The translations under genes and the position numbers were made by a program. 64,000 bases of DNA from Mucilaginibacter lappiensis (GTDB lineage: Bacteria > Bacteroidota > Bacteroidia > Sphingobacteriales > Sphingobacteriaceae). The stretch spans positions 62,001 through 126,000 of the forward strand of contig NZ_FTMG01000003.1 of assembly GCF_900155965.1 (NCBI RefSeq), written 5' to 3'. Of this stretch, positions 17,414 to 25,583 are shown in pieces (position 1 is the stretch's first letter; the number at the start of each line of letters is the position of its first letter). The notes beneath the pieces are model-generated. The model had not been told where the DNA came from, made no database searches, and saw only the letters and a list, made by a program, of their open reading frames with translations.

Positions 17414-17794
17414 CTACCGCTTTTTAACCAGTAAATAATAAAAAATGGCGTGCACAACCAGGAATATACCGCCTGTCATCAAATAAACTACTTTAACAGG
17501 AGGACTTATTTTCATACTCAGTGCAGTAATGATAAACACAACCGATCCGCCAAAATACAGCAGAAATCGAACAATGCGGTTATTCCAGTATTGCGGGTTA
17601 ACCAGGAACATAGCAGGCAGGGTCATCACAAAAATGATGATATTTAAAAAAGTAACATTTTCCATGATCTTGGGTAATGTCTTGGTATAATCGTCGCTCT
17701 TTTGCGCTATATTGTAATAAACGCAGACGGCCGCTATAGACAAGATAACTGAGAATAAGAAGACTCTGAAAAGTTGTTTAGGAATTGTTTTCAT
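17414..17794 (-). CDS. Small four-helix membrane protein, function unknown
   Basis: The 126-residue protein has four predicted membrane segments (about residues 10-28, 47-66, 76-93, 99-121) with short polar loops, and ends in basic residues (LLVKKR). I do not recognise a family. It is the gene nearest upstream of purK on the same strand (67 bases), but no functional link can be argued. Confidence 0.65.
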   Translation of the reverse strand: MKTIPKQLFRVFLFSVILSIAAVCVYYNIAQKSDDYTKTLPKIMENVTFLNIIIFVMTLPAMFLVNPQYWNNRIVRFLLYFGGSVVFIITALSMKISPPVKVVYLMTGGIFLVVHAIFYYLLVKKR

Positions 17795-17976
17795 CTTGAT
17801 ATCAAATATAATAAATAAGCCCGGTTACACGCCGGTATTATGGCTGCAAAGAAACACATATGAGCCCGAAAAGCTTTAATCCTATTGTCACAAATTGGGA
17901 TAGAATGATGCCCTCTCCTCCTGAATACCCCAAAAACAGCTACATTTGCACCGTTTTTACATAAATATAATTTTCA

Positions 17977-19431
17977 ATGAGAACCAAAATAGCAGTAGCC
18001 AACGGTGATGGGATAGGTCCCGAGATAATGCAGGCCGTACTTAAAGTTTTTGAGGCCAATAATGTACCTCTTGAGTATGAATTTGTGGAGATGGGCAAGT
18101 CGTATTTCGACGCGGGACACTCCACCGGTATGACAGCTAAGGCTAAGGAAACCATTGAAACGCTGGGCATATTGTTTAAAGGCCCTATGGAAACTCCAAA
18201 AGGCAAAGGTGTAAAAAGCATCAACGTAACCGCCCGTAAGGTTTGGAATACCTACGCCAATCAGCGCGATTTCAGGACTTTGAACGGTGTTGATACTGTT
18301 TTCTCAAAGGCAGGCATCCCCATTAACCTAACCATTATCCGCGAAAATATAGAGGATACTTATGGAGGTATTGAGCACTTGCTTACTTACGATGTTGCTG
18401 TAGGCCGCCGTATCATCACCCGTCCTGGTTCGGCGCAGGTTATCCGTTATGCTTTTGAAATGGCAAAACGTAAAGGTTTAAAAAAATTAGCCTGCGGTCA
18501 TAAAGCCAATATCATGAAATTGACCGATGGCCTTTTCCTTGAAACTTTTCAGGAAATAGCCAAAGAATACCCTGAAATAGAAGCATCAGACATTATTGTT
18601 GACGACCTGTGCATGAAACTGGTTACCCGTCCGGAAACGTTCGAAGCCATTGTTTTAACTAACCTGCAGGGCGATATTGTATCAGACCTTTGCGCCGGTT
18701 TAGTTGGCGGATTGGGTTTTGCCCCATCGGCCAACATAGGCGATAACATATCCATATTTGAGGCCGTACACGGTACCGCTCCTGATATTGCAGGCAAAGG
18801 CATCGCCAACCCTACCGCTTTGTTGCTTTCGGGCATTTCGATGTTGCGCTTTTTAGGCTTCTCCAAAAATGCGGCTGATATTGAAAATGCGCTATTATAT
18901 ACTTTAGAACAAGGCGTGCATACCGGCGATTTTGGTAACAAAGCTATTCCGGCTTCTAATACCAATGCCTTTACAGATGCCATTATTGCCAATATAGGCC
19001 AGGTACCTGCAAATGGTGGTGTTTTTTCAAACCCCGATTTTGAAGCCAGAGTGAGTCATCTGCAACCGATAAAAAACAAACTGACCGTTACCAAAAACAT
19101 CAAAGAAGAAATGATTGGTGTTGATGTTTTTGTGGAAGCGAGGGTTCAACCCAATGAACTGGCCGAAATGGCAAAAAAGGTATTAACCGATAATTTTGAA
19201 TTGGTAATGATATCCAACCGGGGTACCCAGGTTTGGCCAACAGGCTCTATTTATACCGAACTGGTTAACGAATACCGTGTACGCTTTGAAAAGAAAGCCG
19301 GTAAAGAGATCACCCAGAAAGAACTGCTGCATATTGCCGCTGATTTTTCTGAACTGGCCAAAGTTTGCTCTGTAGAGTTCCTGATGAATTTTGATGGTAA
19401 AATTGGCTATACATTGGCGCAAGGCCAATAA
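17977..19431 (+). CDS. icd: NADP-dependent isocitrate dehydrogenase (long Thermus/Rickettsia type)
   Basis: A 484-residue beta-decarboxylating dehydrogenase that converts isocitrate to 2-oxoglutarate in the TCA cycle. The first 340 residues show the family core: VANGDGIGPEIM, the NLTIIRENIEDTYGG substrate loop, HKANIMKLTDGLFLE, DIIVDDLCMKLVTRPE (metal Asp), and VHGTAPDIAGKGIANPTA. A further 140-residue C-terminal domain is the extension known in the long IDH type and absent from the E. coli enzyme and from isopropylmalate dehydrogenases. A TACATTTG -7-like box lies at 17941-17948. A hairpin terminator follows. Confidence 0.87.
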   Translation: MRTKIAVANGDGIGPEIMQAVLKVFEANNVPLEYEFVEMGKSYFDAGHSTGMTAKAKETIETLGILFKGPMETPKGKGVKSINVTARKVWNTYANQRDFRTLNGVDTVFSKAGIPINLTIIRENIEDTYGGIEHLLTYDVAVGRRIITRPGSAQVIRYAFEMAKRKGLKKLACGHKANIMKLTDGLFLETFQEIAKEYPEIEASDIIVDDLCMKLVTRPETFEAIVLTNLQGDIVSDLCAGLVGGLGFAPSANIGDNISIFEAVHGTAPDIAGKGIANPTALLLSGISMLRFLGFSKNAADIENALLYTLEQGVHTGDFGNKAIPASNTNAFTDAIIANIGQVPANGGVFSNPDFEARVSHLQPIKNKLTVTKNIKEEMIGVDVFVEARVQPNELAEMAKKVLTDNFELVMISNRGTQVWPTGSIYTELVNEYRVRFEKKAGKEITQKELLHIAADFSELAKVCSVEFLMNFDGKIGYTLAQGQ

Positions 19432-19456
19432 GCATCCGTTTATATCAATATGGAAA

Positions 19457-19486
19457 GAGCCTGTGATTGATCACGGGCTTTTTTTA
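19457..19486 (+). terminator. icd terminator
   Basis: AGCCTGTGAT and ATCACGGGCT pair with one G-U, followed by seven T residues, 25 bases after the icd stop. Confidence 0.9.
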
Positions 19487-19524
19487 TGCGATTTAACTAT
19501 TACTCGTATCAACCAGAAATTGAT

Positions 19525-19637
19525 AAAAATGTGGGTTTACATGGTTTACACTTTTTATGGTTAACATGTATTTAAATTACTGTAAATCAATTATTTATAA
19601 TTTATTTTACTCAAAAAGTGTAAACCATGTTTTTGGG
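19525..19637. repeat. GTTTACAC palindromic element, copy C (reversed, one end truncated)
   Basis: The left end is AAAAATGTGGGTTTACATGG and the right end AGTGTAAACCATGTTTTT, which lacks the AAACCCAC block. Read in reverse, it aligns with copies A and B. A TTTTTGGG flank is shared with copy A. Confidence 0.75.
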
Positions 19638-19648
19638 ATAAAAAGGCT

Positions 19649-19723
19649 GTCATGCTGAGCGCCGTCGAAGCATAGTGGGCAGGCCTCTATGCTCTACACT
19701 TCGACGGAGCTCAGGGTGGCAGC
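19649..19723. repeat. CTGAGC/CGAAG inverted repeat, copy 1
   Basis: CATGCTGAGCGCCGTCGAAG on the left pairs with CTTCGACGGAGCTCAGGGTG on the right, with a short loop. The same palindrome type recurs at 22.57, 25.35 and 31.38 kb. Confidence 0.8.
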
Positions 19724-19815
19724 CCACCTTTTTGAACATTTTCAGCCTTTGTCTTATATCATGGAGCATTTAATCACGGGCGAGGTTTCTACGCGCGATG
19801 ATTATCTTGTTCCAT

Positions 19816-19874
19816 AACCCCCTTCCTCCTCTTCCCGAGGGAAGGAATCGCACAGGGCTTTGGCTTTTTGACCA
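19816..19874. repeat. CCCCTTCCTCC...GGGAAGGAATCGCA repeat, copy 1
   Basis: CCCTTCCTCCTCTTCCCGAG, GGAAGGAATCGCACAGGGCT and a T-rich end. Close copies are at 26.42 and 54.26 kb. Together with the neighbouring elements it fills the 674-base gap 19432-20105, in which I see no gene. Confidence 0.75.
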
Positions 19875-20141
19875 GTTGTCACGCTAAATACCGTCGAGTC
19901 ATGGTGTGTGCGCCTTGATAAACAGGGCAATTCGTACCCATCTGTGTAATTCGTACGATTTTTACTCCCTCTCCCTTAGCGGTTTAAGCATCTAATTCAA
20001 TTATTTAAAAACCATTCGTTGTAATTATAAGTTATAAATCTACACAAACTGAAATAAACTATTAATTTAAACGATAATATATCAGAGAAACTGCTACTCA
20101 TTTACATGCTAATTATGAACAAAATCAAAAGAAAGATGAAC

Positions 20142-20735
20142 ATGAAAAAGTCAGTTTTAATTGCCATTGCATCACTATCTATCGGTTTTTTATCAACCCG
20201 TGCAATTGCCCAAACACAACAGCAAGACACTACTAAACGCGATACAACTAACAAAACCGCTCCTGCCTCAACTGCTGCTCCTTCTGCAGCATCGGGCGAT
20301 GTGGTTGGTGTACTTTCCAGCTCTACCACTTTTGCACCAATGGCCCTGGCCATCAAGAATGCCGACCTGGAAGCAACCTTAAAAGGTGCCGGACCGTTTA
20401 CCGTTTTCGCACCAAATGATGTAGCCTTCAGCAAGGTGCCCAAACCTACTATGGACGATCTGATGAAAGATCACGCCAAACTGGCCAAGGTTTTAAAATA
20501 TCATGTGGTAGCCGGTAAATACACCAAAACCGACATTATCAAAGCCCTGAGTGCCGGCAAGGGCAAGGCTGTTTTAAAAACTATCGATGGTGATACGCTA
20601 ACCCTGTCCGTTAACGACAAGAGCAACCTCCAGATCGCCGATGCCAAAGGTAATGCTGCCCTGGTGATATCATTTGATACTATGGCCAGCAATGGTGTTA
20701 TACACGGCCTTAACAGCGTGTTGATACCGCAATAA
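20142..20735 (+). CDS. Fasciclin-domain exported protein
   Basis: The protein consists of a signal peptide (MKKSVLIAIASLSIGFLSTRAIA), a low-complexity Gln/Thr/Ala linker (residues about 24-60) and one FAS1 domain. The domain has the expected H1 box FTVFAPNDVAFSKVPKPTMDDL and H2-like end GVIHGLNSVLIPQ, with the YH motif in LKYHVVAGKYT. Such proteins are thought to mediate adhesion or matrix contacts at the cell surface. I prefer the Met at 20142; the frame stays open upstream to 20106 and Met at 20136 is also possible. Confidence 0.9.
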   Translation: MKKSVLIAIASLSIGFLSTRAIAQTQQQDTTKRDTTNKTAPASTAAPSAASGDVVGVLSSSTTFAPMALAIKNADLEATLKGAGPFTVFAPNDVAFSKVPKPTMDDLMKDHAKLAKVLKYHVVAGKYTKTDIIKALSAGKGKAVLKTIDGDTLTLSVNDKSNLQIADAKGNAALVISFDTMASNGVIHGLNSVLIPQ

Positions 20736-20764
20736 AAATCGTTTGTTTAATTAATTCTAAATCC

Positions 20765-20800
20765 AAAAAAGTCCCGGTATGCAGGTGCCGGGCTTTTTTA
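20765..20800 (+). terminator. Terminator after the fasciclin gene
   Basis: AAGTCCCGG and GCCGGGCTT form the stem, with an A-run before and six T residues after. It can also serve the minus-strand gene that ends at 20807. Confidence 0.85.
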
Positions 20801-20806
20801 TAGAGA

Positions 20807-21304
20807 TTACTTTTTTAATAAAACATTAAATTTCCCTTGTTTCAAATGCCGGTCGGCTATTAACGCTACGGGTAGGCCCAGGCAAACAATCAGTACAGCT
20901 ATACCGGTTATCAAAACCGGTAGTTTAACCACCGGGAATGCTTTTTGAGTGATAGGTATAACCACCAGGTTCATGATGATCCAGGCTGTAAAGCCGTACA
21001 ATACTGCTATGAGATAAGCGTTTTTAAGCCCCTTTTTAAAAAAAGGGTATAGCAGGTAAAACGCGTTGGTAAACAAAATAGCTATGAGGTAATGGAACAC
21101 CACACCGGCTACAACCATTTCGGCGCCTCCTTTAAAAGCTGCTTTGCCAAACGCGGCGCTGGCTATAAATTTAAAAATGATAGCTGGTTTTAATTTATAG
21201 TTCAATAACAAGGCGGCCAAACCGTCAAGCGTACCGGTTATTAATCCAATACCCAGGATATTGAGCAGCACATTGCTTTTACGAGGTGTAGTATTTTTTT
21301 GCAT
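20807..21304 (-). CDS. Integral membrane protein, function unknown
   Basis: This 165-residue protein has four or five hydrophobic helices (residues about 12-30, 62-85, 95-117, 124-148), a basic N-terminus and a basic C-terminus. The motif ITGTLDGLAALL in the first helix, FGKAAFKGG in the loop and the pattern AVLYGFTAWIIMNLVVIPIT resemble small membrane proteins of Bacteroidota without a known function (YagU/DUF1440-like in layout). It is monocistronic. Confidence 0.7.
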   Translation of the reverse strand: MQKNTTPRKSNVLLNILGIGLITGTLDGLAALLLNYKLKPAIIFKFIASAAFGKAAFKGGAEMVVAGVVFHYLIAILFTNAFYLLYPFFKKGLKNAYLIAVLYGFTAWIIMNLVVIPITQKAFPVVKLPVLITGIAVLIVCLGLPVALIADRHLKQGKFNVLLKK

Positions 21305-21416
21305 CAGGAAATTTGAACGGCTAATTTATGCTTTTTATAAAGTTACGATACGGACATTATTAAATTATTTTTTGCTTTTAAGTAAACTTTTGTAACAGAT
21401 GCTTATTTTTATAGCA

Positions 21417-22028
21417 ATGAATAATGACACCTGCCTTATTGAGGTTCCGGCTTTACTGAATAGAAAAACGAGCAAGATATTAACGTTTAAAACAGAAAGC
21501 CTGATCATCGAAAAACCGATGGGTTTAAAGTCGCCTGATTTTATACCTGCTGAGGCTATTACTGGTTTCCGGTATGGTGTTAGCTGGATACGGGGCTATG
21601 CTTTTACCTTCGGCAGGCAGTATTTTATTGAAATTCAAACCGATCAGCAAAAGGTGATCAGCATCAAACTCGGTAGTTATTATGGCATCCGTAAAAACCT
21701 GTATAATCAACTCTGGTCAGATATCATACACCAGCTTTGGCGCTATTACTTTGTAAATCAGTACAATTACTATTACGATCTGTATAAGATCAATCAAACA
21801 TTTGAACTTTGCGGCATTTACTTTCACCCCAATGGTATCGGTTGGGATGCGCTTAACATTTTGCAATGGGGCGAAGTGGGTATCAGCAATTACTACAATT
21901 ATTTCATGATCTATAACCGCAAAAACAAAAAACAGTATAAAAGCCGCAGTTTTGCCAAAGACTGGAACGCGGTAGTACTTCAGGCTATTTTGAAAGAGAT
22001 AGTCGAAGAGAAAAAAGTATTGTTCTGA
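21417..22028 (+). CDS. Conserved hypothetical cytosolic protein
   Basis: I do not recognise a family. The preferred start (ATG 21417) gives 203 residues. The first 90 residues are beta-rich and resemble a PH-like domain (ILTFKTESLIIEKP, ITGFRYGVSWIRGYAFTFG, YFIEIQTDQQKVISIKLG). The middle is very Tyr/Asn-rich (FVNQYNYYYDLYKINQ), and the C-terminal half repeats the PH-like pattern (FELCGIYFHPNGIGW, LQWGEVGISNYYNYFMIY). A tandem PH-like or DUF-type domain pair is inference from the strand pattern. Confidence 0.65.
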   Translation: MNNDTCLIEVPALLNRKTSKILTFKTESLIIEKPMGLKSPDFIPAEAITGFRYGVSWIRGYAFTFGRQYFIEIQTDQQKVISIKLGSYYGIRKNLYNQLWSDIIHQLWRYYFVNQYNYYYDLYKINQTFELCGIYFHPNGIGWDALNILQWGEVGISNYYNYFMIYNRKNKKQYKSRSFAKDWNAVVLQAILKEIVEEKKVLF

Positions 22029-22228
22029 TTACCCCCCGTTCAAACTTTTTAAACCTTTTATTTTAACATTTTTCGATCCAAAATCGAGTCAAAAACAGCT
22101 TAAAATCCTTCTAAGAATTTTCATTTTAATACTTTTAACAAATTCCTGCCCGGTTTTGGTGAGTTTTGAAAATTTAAAAAGTATTATTTATTATCACCTC
22201 AAGGTTGCCTGTAAAACCAGCAAGCTTC

Positions 22229-22553
22229 ATCCCTCAGGGTCTCTCGCAGATTTAAGTTAACCCATACAATCTAAATATGAACTAAAGAGTCCCCGGAAGG
22301 CAAGTTCAGGATCAGGAGACTCCGCAGGAGTCCGGTATTTCTTTAGATTTTATCTATAAACAGGTGGCCTCTCTGAGGCCGAATGGTATTTCAGGTATAC
22401 TGATTATAGTATAAAGCATTGCCGGCCCCAGCGGGGCCACCTGTTTATAGCTCTAAAAAAGCACCTTCTTTGGCTCCGTAGGTGCCTCCGTTGAAATTTC
22501 AAGTTGATCAATTTTGTGGGTTAACTTAAACTCGCAGAGAACCCTGAAGGAAC
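22229..22553. repeat. Nested palindromic repeat island
   Basis: This is a 325-base gene-free island. Its outer arms contain GCAGATTTAAGTTAACCCA (22245-22263) and TGGGTTAACTTAAACTCGC (22517-22535), flanked by the GGGTCTCTCGCAG / GCAGAGAACCCTGAAGGAAC module seen also near 7.1 and 8.45 kb. Inside lies a second palindrome at 22354-22450. The gap between the flanking genes (22029-22780) shows no credible gene. Confidence 0.75.
22354..22450. repeat. CTATAAACAGGTGGCC inverted repeat with inner hairpins
   Basis: CTATAAACAGGTGGCC at 22354-22369 is repeated exactly in inverse at 22435-22450. Just inside each arm is a short GC hairpin, GGCCTC-TCT-GAGGCC and GGCCCC-AGC-GGGGCC, giving a cross-shaped folding potential. 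Confidence 0.85.
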
Positions 22554-22566
22554 ATAAAAGCGGGGT

Positions 22567-22641
22567 TGCCACCCTGAGCTCCGTCGAAGGGTAGAGCGCA
22601 GAGGGCCGCCCGCCATGCTTCGACGGGGCTCAGCATGACAC
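22567..22641. repeat. CTGAGC/CGAAG inverted repeat, copy 2
   Basis: CCACCCTGAGCTCCGTCGAAG pairs with CTTCGACGGGGCTCAGCATG. It is the same family as copy 1, with the two end variants (CACCCTGAG and CATGCTGAG) exchanged. Confidence 0.8.
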
Positions 22642-22719
22642 CCTTAGTATTCAAATACCGATTATTTAAGAATACATCTCAAATGGTCGGTTCTTTGTTC
22701 CATTTTTCCGTTTAATAAA

Positions 22720-22755
22720 ACAGCCCGGATACTTGTTAAAAGACACCCGGGCTGT
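22720..22755 (-). terminator. Terminator of the MFS operon
   Basis: CAGCCCGG and CCGGGCTG form the stem on the minus strand; it is followed by TTTTATT in the direction of transcription. Confidence 0.8.
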
Positions 22756-22780
22756 TGATATAAATATACGAAAATTTAGT

Positions 22781-24055
22781 TTACCCTTCCAAAATCACAA
22801 CATCATCTGGGATGATCGATTTGCCGTTTTCGGCTTTCTTTTTAGTGAGATTATCAACCCTTCGCATTAAAAGGATACTGATGATGGATATCGCTACAAT
22901 TACATAGCCTACTATGTTATAATGCTGCAGCGGCGCGCCTTTGCCCGGCTGCGTTACAATCATGCCTGCAACTGCAGCGGCAACACCGCCTGCAATTTGC
23001 TGTAACGAGGAGTTGATGCTCATGAAGGCGCCACGATCGGCCATATCGGGTATGGCGCTGGTTAACGCAGATGAAGGTATCATCCTGCTCATCACGCCCA
23101 TCATCATTAATATATTGTAAAAAATAACCATCGGAAATGCGGTAACCCCCAAATTGGTATACAACACACACATAAACATCATCCATACGGTGGCAATTGC
23201 AAATATTTTAAACTTGCTGATCTTATCGCTCAGTTTACCTACCAATGGCATGATCGCCAATGAACTCAGGCCCGATACCATAAATAGTATAGGCAATTGT
23301 CCGTTGGTTAATCCCAGGTTATTGATAGCGAAAGCGCTGCCGAAAGGCATCATCATAAAACCTCCTATAGAAAGCAACCCTGTAGCCGCGAAGCCAACGC
23401 GATAATTGCTTTTGGTAACCGTGTGTAACAAATGTTTAAAAGCCGTTTTTTCGGTTTTGATCAGTAAATGCGCTATTACCGGTTTCATTTTAATGGCTAT
23501 TAAGATTGCAATACTGATGCTTAACAGGGCTACCATCCAGAATGGAGCTTTCCAACCCAAGGCATTGGCTAAATAAAGACCGATAGGAATCCCAAGAACC
23601 TGACTTGCGCCAAAGCCCATCTGTACAAAACCCATCACCCGCCCGCGTTGCTGCAGGGTAAACAGATCGGTAATGATAGCCATGGATATGGAACCGATAA
23701 CCCCACCAAACAGGCCGGTAATGATACGCGCGGCAACCAGCACGGCATAAGATTGTGCTAAACCGCAAAAAACAGTACCGGCAATAAAGCCCAGATAAAA
23801 GAACAGCAGCAGCTTTTTACGATCAAACTTATCGGCAAAGCCGGCGGTTAGCAAGCCTGATATACCCGCGCTGAACGCATAAGCCGATACGGCAATGCCA
23901 AAGGCCGAGGGTTTCAGGTTAAGCGATTTCATCAATATATCGCCAAGTGGCGACATCACCATAAAATCAAGTATCACGGTAAACTGGGTGATAGCCAGTA
24001 AAAATATAATGAGTTTTTGGTAGCCTGTAAAAGCTACCGGTTGTTGATTGTCCAT
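22781..24055 (-). CDS. Major facilitator superfamily efflux transporter
   Basis: The 424-residue protein has twelve membrane helices and the DHA1-type MFS layout. The loop-2/3 motif A variant is GFADKFDRKKLLLF, and helix 4 carries ARIITGLFGGVIGSISMAI (motif B region with Arg). Helix 5 contains GFGASQVLGIPIGLYLA (motif C-like, typical of drug:H+ antiporters). A 20-residue cytoplasmic tail follows helix 12. It is the last gene of a three-gene operon headed by a TetR repressor, which suggests ligand-induced export; the substrate is unknown. Confidence 0.9.
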   Translation of the reverse strand: MDNQQPVAFTGYQKLIIFLLAITQFTVILDFMVMSPLGDILMKSLNLKPSAFGIAVSAYAFSAGISGLLTAGFADKFDRKKLLLFFYLGFIAGTVFCGLAQSYAVLVAARIITGLFGGVIGSISMAIITDLFTLQQRGRVMGFVQMGFGASQVLGIPIGLYLANALGWKAPFWMVALLSISIAILIAIKMKPVIAHLLIKTEKTAFKHLLHTVTKSNYRVGFAATGLLSIGGFMMMPFGSAFAINNLGLTNGQLPILFMVSGLSSLAIMPLVGKLSDKISKFKIFAIATVWMMFMCVLYTNLGVTAFPMVIFYNILMMMGVMSRMIPSSALTSAIPDMADRGAFMSINSSLQQIAGGVAAAVAGMIVTQPGKGAPLQHYNIVGYVIVAISIISILLMRRVDNLTKKKAENGKSIIPDDVVILEG

Positions 24056-24063
24056 AATTTAAT

Positions 24064-24297
24064 TTAAGTTAGTTCACAGCATTTATAGCCATGATGATTT
24101 ATGATTTCAATAATTTGCGTATGCGACAGTGTTTCTGATATAATCCGCAATACATAGTCGTTATCGTCCACGTCTATATTCCAGCATTGTACCGCGGGAT
24201 GCTTATCCAGTATGTTATGCAGCAGTTGTTTACCTTTATTGCTGCTGATGTTGGTTTTAAATAGCAGGATATGATTAAAATTCAAAGCCGTTTCCAT
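24064..24297 (-). CDS. Small HMA-fold-like protein without the metal-binding CxxC
   Basis: This 77-residue protein lies between tetR and the MFS gene with gaps of 5 and 8 bases, so it is part of the operon. The pattern beta (HILLFKTNIS)-alpha (KGKQLLHNILDKHPAV)-beta (CWNIDVDD)-beta (YVLRIIS)-alpha (HTQIIEIINHHGY)-beta (KCCEL) is that of a ferredoxin-like heavy-metal-associated domain. The CxxC loop of metallochaperones is absent. A role as small regulator or partner of the transporter is inference. Confidence 0.75.
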   Translation of the reverse strand: METALNFNHILLFKTNISSNKGKQLLHNILDKHPAVQCWNIDVDDNDYVLRIISETLSHTQIIEIINHHGYKCCELT

Positions 24298-24302
24298 CAG
24301 TT

Positions 24303-24893
24303 TTACTTTTTTAGAGATTTTACAACCAGGTCAAACGCCCTCCAGAGTACTTCGTCGGTCATTTTAAAGGGCGTACCACCCAGGCTTTTTCCCTCCATAT
24401 CAAAGCGGATAAGGTTATATAAAGTACCGAACGCGATTGACCAATACACCTCAAAAGGCATAGTTTCTATTTCGCCACGCTCAGTAATATTTTGCATAAA
24501 CCTGGTCATGGCACTCACAAATCCGGGCATAAAGCCCGAAAGAAACTCTTCCTGGTAACTTGAACTGCGCAGCTGATCGAAAAACTGGCTCATCCTGGGT
24601 TTTTCCCTGGCATAACGGTAACGGTTTTCCCATTGCTTGCGCAAGCCTTGTTCAAATGGCTCTTCCGGATCAAAATCTCTGGTAAAAAACTCTTCCATCA
24701 CCCTCAGCTCCTCCATAGCCACTTTCATGATCAAATCGTCGCGGTCTTTATAGTATACGTAGGGGGTACCCACCGAAATATTACAGGCCTTGGCCAGTTT
24801 ATTCATACTAAAGCCTTCTAAACCATCTTTGATGATGAGCTCGATAGCTTTTTGCTTTACTAATTCTTCCTTATCTGTATCTCTTGATCGCAT
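24303..24893 (-). CDS. TetR/AcrR family transcriptional regulator
   Basis: A 196-residue repressor with the N-terminal helix-turn-helix IIKDGLEGFSMNKLAKACNISVGTPYVYYKDRDDLIMKV (residues about 18-58) and an all-helical ligand domain behind it. It heads the operon tetR-HMA-like-MFS and very likely controls it. The region directly upstream (24905-24945) is AT-rich and carries ATTCATTCATTTAT runs of the kind TetR proteins bind, but a clean dyad is not evident. Confidence 0.92.
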   Translation of the reverse strand: MRSRDTDKEELVKQKAIELIIKDGLEGFSMNKLAKACNISVGTPYVYYKDRDDLIMKVAMEELRVMEEFFTRDFDPEEPFEQGLRKQWENRYRYAREKPRMSQFFDQLRSSSYQEEFLSGFMPGFVSAMTRFMQNITERGEIETMPFEVYWSIAFGTLYNLIRFDMEGKSLGGTPFKMTDEVLWRAFDLVVKSLKK

Positions 24894-25091
24894 AACGGCT
24901 CAAAGATAAATAAATATTCATTCATTTATACTGATATTTTATTTATGTGACTATTTTGACAATGTGAAACAGACGTTTTTCTGTAAGTTCCTAACCTTTG
25001 TAGAAAAACACTATGGTCAATTTACTATAAAGTAACATTACCGCTTTACTTTTAAGAGCAAGTAAATGAACCATCATTTAAAACAAAAACC

Positions 25092-25292
25092 ATGAAAAAT
25101 TTAAAATTGAAAGCATTAGGACTGGGTGTTACCGAAATGCTTACAAGAACACAAATGAAAAAGGTAACAGGTGGCGCCAGCGGTCCTACCTGCAGTATTA
25201 ACCAGGGTGGCTGCGCTACCAGCATTACCTGCGCCGGCGGCGAAATATGCAGATGCACTGAAGACCCATGCTGGTGCGGCTGCCGCGGTTAA
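25092..25292 (+). CDS. GG-leader natural product (RiPP-like) precursor peptide, cysteine-rich
   Basis: This 66-residue peptide has a leader ending in a double glycine: MKNLKLKALGLGVTEMLTRT, then QMKKVTGG (residues 27-28). This is the leader type of the Bacteroidota natural-product-precursor/bacteriocin-like families (LxxxEMLTRxQMKKVxGG). The 38-residue remainder holds eight Cys (34, 41, 47, 53, 55, 60, 62, 64) and is Gly/Thr/Ser-rich with few hydrophobic residues. In such families the leader is cleaved by a C39-peptidase transporter. No modification enzyme, peptidase or transporter of that kind is adjacent, so the gene is an orphan here. It is divergent from the tetR operon. Confidence 0.8.
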   Translation: MKNLKLKALGLGVTEMLTRTQMKKVTGGASGPTCSINQGGCATSITCAGGEICRCTEDPCWCGCRG

Positions 25293-25352
25293 GCTAAGAT
25301 GCCTTAGTTATTTTCCTTTCTTCCCTTCGGGAAATTCTTAGGAAAAAATACT

Positions 25353-25431
25353 TGTCATACTGAACGGAGTGAAGTATCTATTCTGCGATATGCATATTGA
25401 AGAAGATCCTTCGCTCCGCTCAGGATGACAA
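25353..25431. repeat. CTGAGC/CGAAG inverted repeat, copy 3
   Basis: TGTCATACTGAACGGAGTGAAG pairs imperfectly with CTTCGCTCCGCTCAGGATGACA. It lies just downstream of the precursor peptide and might serve as its terminator. Confidence 0.75.
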
Positions 25432-25583
25432 CTATAAACTATTCAATTCTCCCATTGCAGCAAGATCATCTCCTTGTTTCTCTTACCCTTAAATGTTTGA
25501 ATTTTGTAAGTATAGCATTGATATTTGTAATCAGTTGCGTTGCATTTCTGAACATCTTTGTATGATTAATATAACTCAGCAAG

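Noticed and set aside
18549-18992. Long open frame antisense to icd
   Set aside because: It is the shadow of a strongly coding gene; the composition on that strand shows no family motif, and icd is unmistakable.
22354-22450. Retron or attC-like structure in the nested palindrome
   Set aside because: There is no reverse transcriptase, integrase or matching recombination core nearby; only a hairpin-rich repeat can be supported.
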